This document shows positions 59,273-64,000 of a DNA stretch of 64,000 bases, one piece after another. A program made the position numbers and the translations under genes. Source of the stretch: DAOUKH01 sp965261455 (lineage in GTDB: Bacteria; Chloroflexota; Dehalococcoidia; SHYB01); NCBI GenBank assembly GCA_965261455.1, contig OZ253453.1, positions 2,666,001-2,730,000 on the forward strand, in the 5' to 3' direction. The notes below the pieces were generated by a model. The model did no database searches and had not been told where the DNA came from. It saw nothing but the letters and a program-made list of their open reading frames with translations. Numbering within the stretch: the first letter of the stretch is position 1; every line of letters starts with the position of its first letter.

Positions 59273-60652
59273 CTAGCCGAAGTCCTCTTCAATTGCTTTG
59301 ACCGCGGCTTCGAGCGCTGTGATCATGGCGTCGAGCTCACCGTCGGTCACGTTCAACGGCGGCGCGAGGACCAAGACCATTTTGCCTTCGTATTCGTAGG
59401 CGGCGAGCATGACGCCAAGATTCTTGCCCACGGCGGCGACCTTCTTGGCGATTTTCGCCAACTGCGGCGCGGGCCAGACCTCTTTGGTCTCCTTGTCGCT
59501 CACTAGTTCGAGGCCGAAGAGCATCCCGTGCGAGCGAAGGTCACCGATGACCGGGCTGTTGGCCGCCAGAGGCTCCAACCGGCGCGTAATCTCTGCGTTC
59601 CGCGACGCGACGATTTCGAGCAGGCCCGTTTCCTCAATGAATTGAATAGTGGCCAGCCCCGCGGCGCATGAGACGGCCATGCCGCCGTAGGTGTAGCCAT
59701 GCTGCAGATAGCGTTCCGTCGCGCCGAAGAAGGTGCTCGCGATCTCCTCCTTCACATGCGTCGCCGAAAGCGGTGCGTGCCCCGCCGTTATTCCCTTGGC
59801 CATCGTGACGATATCCGGCACGTAGTCGTATTTTTCGCACTCGAGCCAGGCCCCGGCCCGGCCGATGCCGGTGACGACCTCGTCCACGATGAGCAGCACG
59901 TCGTATTCATCGCAAATCTCGCGGATTCGCGGCATGTAGCTCTTGGGCGGCGGTATGACGCCCCGAGCGGTGATTGTCTGCTCGCCGATGTAACAGGCTA
60001 CCGTCGACGGGTCCTCCAGCTCGATAAGCTCCCGCAGCTCGTTCGCGTACCTCTCCGCCGACGCCTCGTAGTCGTCGGCGTACCTATTGCGATAGCTGTA
60101 GGGCGGATTGATGTGATAGAAACCGCCAGGCAGCGGCTCGAAGTACTTTCGTCTGGGAGTAACCGCGCCCGCGGCGAGGGTGGCGAGGCTCATCCCATGG
60201 TAGTTGTACTTGCGGCCGATGACCTTGTACTTGCTCCCGTTCCCCATCATCTTGTGGTATTGCCGCGCCATCTTGATGGCGGTTTCGTTCGCGTCCGTAC
60301 CGTTGCAGGCGAACATTGTGTACTGGAGCGAGCCCGGGGACAGCGACGCGAGCTTTTCCGCCAAACGCACCTGAGAGACGGGAGCGGGCCAACCGCTCGG
60401 GTTTTGCACGAGATTCGACATCTCCCGGATCATCGCTTCAACGACGACGGGATGGTTGAAGCCTAGCGTCGAGGCGAAGGCGGAAGAGGTGGCATCAAGG
60501 TACTGACCGCCGTCTATGTCGGTAACCATCGAACCTCGCCCCGAGACGATGATCGAGGCGGCGGAGTCGAAGAACGAAGGGTCCTTCCCAAACGTCGGCC
60601 ACAGATGTGCCTTGGCGGTTTCTCTCAGGTTGGCGGCGTCCGGTTCCGGCAT
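59273..60652 (-). CDS. Class III PLP-dependent aminotransferase
   Basis: A 459-residue aminotransferase. The conserved regions are YLDATSSAFASTLGFNHPVVV, the phosphate loop ACNGTDANETAIKMARQY, KYNYHGMSLATLAAGA, VDEVVTGIGRAGAWLE and MAKGITAGHAPLSAT with the PLP Lys. It probably moves the amino group from an omega- or beta-amino acid or amine to pyruvate or 2-oxoglutarate. The start at 60652 excludes 10 residues. Promoter TTGACA-18-TAGGAT lies upstream. It is the first gene of the four-gene group. Confidence 0.88.
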   Translation of the reverse strand: MPEPDAANLRETAKAHLWPTFGKDPSFFDSAASIIVSGRGSMVTDIDGGQYLDATSSAFASTLGFNHPVVVEAMIREMSNLVQNPSGWPAPVSQVRLAEKLASLSPGSLQYTMFACNGTDANETAIKMARQYHKMMGNGSKYKVIGRKYNYHGMSLATLAAGAVTPRRKYFEPLPGGFYHINPPYSYRNRYADDYEASAERYANELRELIELEDPSTVACYIGEQTITARGVIPPPKSYMPRIREICDEYDVLLIVDEVVTGIGRAGAWLECEKYDYVPDIVTMAKGITAGHAPLSATHVKEEIASTFFGATERYLQHGYTYGGMAVSCAAGLATIQFIEETGLLEIVASRNAEITRRLEPLAANSPVIGDLRSHGMLFGLELVSDKETKEVWPAPQLAKIAKKVAAVGKNLGVMLAAYEYEGKMVLVLAPPLNVTDGELDAMITALEAAVKAIEEDFG

Positions 60653-60680
60653 GCAAAACACCTGTGGCTGGGGTGGGCGC

Positions 60681-60710
60681 ATCCTAGGCGCGAGTCGGAA
60701 CCCCTGTCAA
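60681..60710 (-). promoter_or_regulatory. Promoter of the aminotransferase group
   Basis: Perfect TTGACA (60705-60710) on the minus strand and TAGGAT (60681-60686) are 18 bases apart. The leader would be about 22 bases. Confidence 0.62.
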
Positions 60711-60783
60711 GAAAAGAGCCTGTGGCCCTACAGAAGAAGAAACCTGTTATCGTTGCAGCCCAACGGCTGATGGTTCACCGGCT

Positions 60784-61743
60784 ATGGCAATTCTAGAAAT
60801 ACAGGACCTCAAGACCTATATCTACCTTGAGGAGGGCGTGCTCAAGGCCGTCGATGGGGTCAACCTCGTGGTCAATGAGGGCGAGATCGTGGGTCTGGTG
60901 GGTGAGTCGGGCTGCGGCAAGTCCATGATGGCCCTCTCCATCGTGCGGCTGCCGCCCAGGGAGGCGGAGACCATAGCAGGCAAAGTCCTGTTCGAGGGCG
61001 AGGACCTGCTGGCCCTGAACGACGAAGAACTCGATCGGATACGCGGCCGCAAGATTTCGATGGTATTCCAGGACCCGCTCACCTATCTGAATCCCGTCAT
61101 GAAGATCAAGGCCCAGGTGGCGGAGCCGCTCACGTTGCACAAAGGGCTCTCCAAGGCCGAGGCCGAAGCCCAGTCAATCGACATCCTCCGGGCGATGGGG
61201 CTGGGAGATGCAGCCAACGTCGCGGAAAGCTATCCGCATGAACTGAGCGGCGGGATGAAGCAACGTGTGCTGATGGGTATGGCGCTCGGATGCGATCCGT
61301 CCATATTGATCGCCGACGAGCCATTCACCGCCGTCGACGTGTCCATACAAGACCAGCTCATCGAGCTCCTGAAGCGCTTGCAGCGCGAGCGGCAATTCTC
61401 CTGCCTCCTGATCACCCACGACTTGGGCGTGGCCGCGGAGGTCTGCGATCGAATCTACGTCATGTACGCGGGCGAGATCGTGGAGACCGGGGACATCTAC
61501 ACGATTTTCGACGACCCGAAGCATCCCTATACGCAGGGGTTGATCAACTCGGCCAAGGTGGCCCGGTCCGAATCAGATGACTTGCCGTTCATCCCGGGCG
61601 AGGTCCCCTCGATGCTCGAACCTCCCCGGGGCTGCCGCTTTCATCCCCGGTGCGAACGGGCGATGGACCGCTGCCGCGAGCAGGCGCCGCCCCGGACCGA
61701 TCTTCAAGACAGGCAATACGTGAATTGCTGGCTCTATGAATGA
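60784..61743 (+). CDS. oppD: Oligopeptide-type ABC transporter ATPase (OppD-like)
   Basis: A 319-residue ATPase. Walker A is GLVGESGCGKSMMAL, the signature is HELSGGMKQRV, Walker B is SILIADEPFTAVD, and the His switch is LLITHDLGVAAE. The C-terminal oligopeptide-type extension has RGCRFHPRCERAMDRC. It energises peptide or small-molecule import with the OppF-like partner encoded next (8-base overlap) and a binding protein. Divergent from the aminotransferase group. Confidence 0.93.
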   Translation: MAILEIQDLKTYIYLEEGVLKAVDGVNLVVNEGEIVGLVGESGCGKSMMALSIVRLPPREAETIAGKVLFEGEDLLALNDEELDRIRGRKISMVFQDPLTYLNPVMKIKAQVAEPLTLHKGLSKAEAEAQSIDILRAMGLGDAANVAESYPHELSGGMKQRVLMGMALGCDPSILIADEPFTAVDVSIQDQLIELLKRLQRERQFSCLLITHDLGVAAEVCDRIYVMYAGEIVETGDIYTIFDDPKHPYTQGLINSAKVARSESDDLPFIPGEVPSMLEPPRGCRFHPRCERAMDRCREQAPPRTDLQDRQYVNCWLYE

Positions 61744-62746
61744 CGGGCCGGACGGCAGCGTTCTCTTGCGTGTCCGGGACGTGCGTAAGCACTTCCGCCA
61801 ACTCTCTCTGCGCGGCGAGCGGGTAAGCCGCGCCGTCGACGGCGTCAGCCTGGATATTCAGGATGGCGAGATCTTGGGTGTGGCCGGGGAGAGCGGTTGT
61901 GGCAAGAGTACGCTCTCCCGCTTGATTTGCGGCCTGGCGAACCCTACCTCGGGGGAGATCGAGTTCAGGGGCCGCGACATCCGCGGCCTGTCGGGCCGGG
62001 ACAAGAAGGAGTTCCGCCGGCAGGTCCAGATGGTCTTCCAGGACCCCGAAGGATCCTTGAATCCACGACGCCGGATTGGGTCGGTGCTGCAGCAACCCTT
62101 TCAAGTGCACAAGCTCGGGAGCCCTCAACAGCAGCGGCGGCAGGTATTGGCGCTCTTGGAGCGCGTCAAGCTCACGCCGCCGGAGTACTACGCGAGCAAG
62201 TTTCCATACGAGCTCAGCGGGGGCTCAAAGCAGCGCGTCGCAATCGCGCGGGCTCTGGCGCTTGAGCCGAGCCTCGTGCTCGCCGACGAGCCCGTCGCCT
62301 CGCTCGATATGTCGATCCGCGGGGCGATTCTCATGCTCCTGCGGGAGCTCAACCGCGAGTTGGGGATCAGCATCGTCCTGATTTCTCACGATCTCAACGT
62401 TCTGCAGACCATGGCCTCCAGAATCGCCATCATGTATCTGGGGCAAATCGTCGAGATCGGGACCAAAGAAGAGGTGTTCTCCAAGCCCCGCCATCCCTAT
62501 ACGCAAGCGCTACTCTCGGTGAACCCCATAGCCGATCCCAAGAAGACTCGAGAGCGCGTCAAGCTCTCGCTTAAGGGCGAGGTCCCGTCCTCGTCGAATC
62601 CGCCGTCGGGTTGCCGCTTCCACACTCGATGTCGTTATGCCGTTGACGATTGCTCGACGAACGAGCCGGTGCTGGCGCCAACGACCGCGAGTCACTACGT
62701 CGCTTGCCCGCACTGGAAGCGGATTGAATCTTTACAGGGGTCGTAG
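61736..62746 (+). CDS. oppF: Oligopeptide-type ABC transporter ATPase (OppF-like)
   Basis: A 336-residue ATPase. Walker A is GVAGESGCGKSTLSR, followed by a Q-loop in VQMVFQDPEGSLNPR. The signature is YELSGGSKQRVAIARALA, Walker B is LVLADEPVASLDMS, and the terminal extension has SGCRFHTRCRYAVDDC. It pairs with OppD. Its ATG lies within the last codons of oppD. The solute-binding lipoprotein gene follows 47 bases on. Confidence 0.93.
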   Translation: MNDGPDGSVLLRVRDVRKHFRQLSLRGERVSRAVDGVSLDIQDGEILGVAGESGCGKSTLSRLICGLANPTSGEIEFRGRDIRGLSGRDKKEFRRQVQMVFQDPEGSLNPRRRIGSVLQQPFQVHKLGSPQQQRRQVLALLERVKLTPPEYYASKFPYELSGGSKQRVAIARALALEPSLVLADEPVASLDMSIRGAILMLLRELNRELGISIVLISHDLNVLQTMASRIAIMYLGQIVEIGTKEEVFSKPRHPYTQALLSVNPIADPKKTRERVKLSLKGEVPSSSNPPSGCRFHTRCRYAVDDCSTNEPVLAPTTASHYVACPHWKRIESLQGS

Positions 62747-62793
62747 AATGTGCAAACACGTCCGGAGACGGCTGTCCGGGAAGGAGTTCGGAG

Positions 62794-64000
62794 ATGAGAC
62801 GCAAGCCTAACCGCGTATTCGCTTTGCTTAGCATGCTTTTTGCGATTGTTTTCGTCGTAGCGTCGTGCGGGGAGGACGCGCCAGAGCAAGAAGACTTGGT
62901 GATCCGGCTCGCCAGCGACCCCACTACGCTGCAGTGGGCCTTCACCCTGCAGGGCTTCAGCATGCCGGGCATGTTTATGGCGACGTCTTTGGTGACGACC
63001 GACGTGAACGGAGAACCGCTCCCGCGGCTAGCCGAATCTTGGGAAGTGAACGGCGAACGGACCCGCTATGAGTTCCAGCTCGACGACGACTGGGTCTGGA
63101 GCGACGGCGAACCGGTAACCTCGGCGGACGTGAAGTTCAGCCTTGAGGACGCGCTGCTCAACAACCACCCGTTCGGCGGCATCTTCTGGAGCAACATCGC
63201 CAGCATCGAGACCCCGGAAGACGACGAGGTGATCATCAACCTGAAGAACCCGCAAGAGCTGTGGGGTCTCCTGACGCCGCAGTACGGCCCCATCGTGCCG
63301 AAGCACATCTACGAAGGCACGGACATGGCCAACCATCCGACCAACAATGACCCCGTGGTGGCCGGCCCCTACATGCTCGGGGAGTGGAGTCAGGGCAGCC
63401 ACGTCACGCTGGTGAGGAACCCGGAATGGGAGGGCGACAAGCCCTACTTCAACCGGGTCATCTACCGGATCATCCCCGACGCGGACGCTACGGTGGCGGC
63501 GCTGGACCGAGGCGAAATCCACGTGAGCCCGGCCTTCCCGCCTCTGCCGCCCCGGGACGTGGCACGGTTCCGCGCCGATGATCGATTCCAGGTCATCCAG
63601 CTTGCGCCAGTAAGCGGAGACCAGGACTCGTTTTGGCTCAACAACAACATCCCGCCCTTGGACGACAAACGCGTCAGGCAGGCACTCTTCCATGCGATCG
63701 ACCGCGACACCATCGTCAGCACCCTCTACCTGAACACCGTGACCGTCGCCGGCGGGCACATCTCGCACGCGGGCCCCAACGGCGTTAGGTTCCAGGGTGA
63801 CTTCCTGGGCCGGTACAACTTCGACCCGGCGAGAGCGAACCAGCTTCTCGACGAAGCCGGCTACCCCAGAGGGTCGGACGGCACGCGTTTCGAGCTCAAG
63901 TTCATCGGCTACCCGACGTTCCCGGCACCGGAGTTGGCTGACGCCGTGTTCGGCTACTGGAAGGAAGTCGGCGTCGAGGTGTCGATAGACCAAGGCGACG
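62794..64000 (+). CDS. ABC transporter solute-binding lipoprotein, family 5 (partial)
   Basis: A family 5 binding lipoprotein cut off by the window end; about 402 residues are visible. The signal peptide LLSMLFAIVFVVASC ends in a lipobox Cys. Mature landmarks are LASDPTTLQWAF, PRLAESWEVNGERTRYEFQL, WSDGEPVTSADVKFSLED and LFHAIDRDTIVSTLYLN. No Thr-Pro linker is present, unlike copies A and B. AAGGAG precedes the ATG. It is probably the partner of the OppD and OppF ATPases; the permeases would lie beyond the window. Confidence 0.88.
   Translation, partial: MRRKPNRVFALLSMLFAIVFVVASCGEDAPEQEDLVIRLASDPTTLQWAFTLQGFSMPGMFMATSLVTTDVNGEPLPRLAESWEVNGERTRYEFQLDDDWVWSDGEPVTSADVKFSLEDALLNNHPFGGIFWSNIASIETPEDDEVIINLKNPQELWGLLTPQYGPIVPKHIYEGTDMANHPTNNDPVVAGPYMLGEWSQGSHVTLVRNPEWEGDKPYFNRVIYRIIPDADATVAALDRGEIHVSPAFPPLPPRDVARFRADDRFQVIQLAPVSGDQDSFWLNNNIPPLDDKRVRQALFHAIDRDTIVSTLYLNTVTVAGGHISHAGPNGVRFQGDFLGRYNFDPARANQLLDEAGYPRGSDGTRFELKFIGYPTFPAPELADAVFGYWKEVGVEVSIDQGD

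Overview
The window looks like chromosomal DNA of an uncultivated Chloroflexota bacterium, most like the SAR202/Dehalococcoidia lineage. This is inference from gene content: high GC, many acyl-CoA dehydrogenases, a CaiB-type CoA transferase, luciferase-like (F420/FMN) monooxygenases, SnoaL-like proteins, amidohydrolases, and peptide-type substrate-binding lipoproteins with long Thr-Pro linkers. No rRNA or other phylogenetic marker is present to settle it. Promoters that can be read follow TTGACx - 16 to 18 bp - TAxxxT, and many starts are GTG.

Layout. 1-8.8 kb: degradative genes (GatC-like/amidase pair, amidohydrolase, zinc alcohol dehydrogenase, crotonase, CoA transferase, acyl-CoA dehydrogenase, SnoaL-like, SDR, LLM oxidoreductase). 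8.9-9.6 kb: a BrnT-like toxin-antitoxin pair beside tRNA-Asp. 9.7-16.8 kb: tandem epoxide hydrolases, then an operon of three acyl-CoA dehydrogenases ending in a PD-(D/E)XK-like gene. 17-22.7 kb: twin orphan solute-binding lipoproteins and a CapA-like phosphatase. 22.8-28 kb: tRNA-Leu followed directly by a type III-like restriction-modification locus whose R gene seems to have lost its C-terminus and whose methyltransferase carries an AT-richer specificity region. 28-35.2 kb: AddA and AddB in an overlapping operon behind a HEPN/MNT pair. 35.3-40.7 kb: a peptide transporter operon (SBP, permease B, permease C) broken up by VapBC and MazEF-type modules on the other strand, plus a decayed copy of the permease C end.

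41-43 kb holds three overlapping or adjacent genes of visibly lower GC that I do not recognise. 43-49.2 kb holds two large single-pass proteins sharing a cytoplasmic zinc-ribbon head, Pro-rich stretches, a membrane anchor and Thr-Pro linkers. One ends in a CAP/SCP domain. The other ends in a metallopeptidase-like domain with a degraded HExxH. Between them is a J-domain protein that carries a copy of the CAP protein's tail. A 45-residue stand-alone relative of the zinc-binding head lies at 54.4 kb beside tRNA-Gln.

49.2-64 kb: an EthD-like protein with an MFS exporter, an alpha/beta hydrolase-fold protein lacking its nucleophile beside an LLM monooxygenase, an amidohydrolase, a beta-lactamase-fold serine hydrolase, a catabolic minus-strand group (EthD-like, acetylxylan-esterase-like, isocitrate-lyase-superfamily enzyme, class III aminotransferase), and divergently an oligopeptide ABC transporter (two ATPases and a binding protein cut by the window end).

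The strongest candidates for new biology are the modular zinc-ribbon surface proteins with their chimeric J protein, the three-gene low-GC cassette, and the HEPN-MNT-AddB-AddA coupled operon. No transposase, integrase or CRISPR array was seen. All family assignments come from reading motifs, without database searches.
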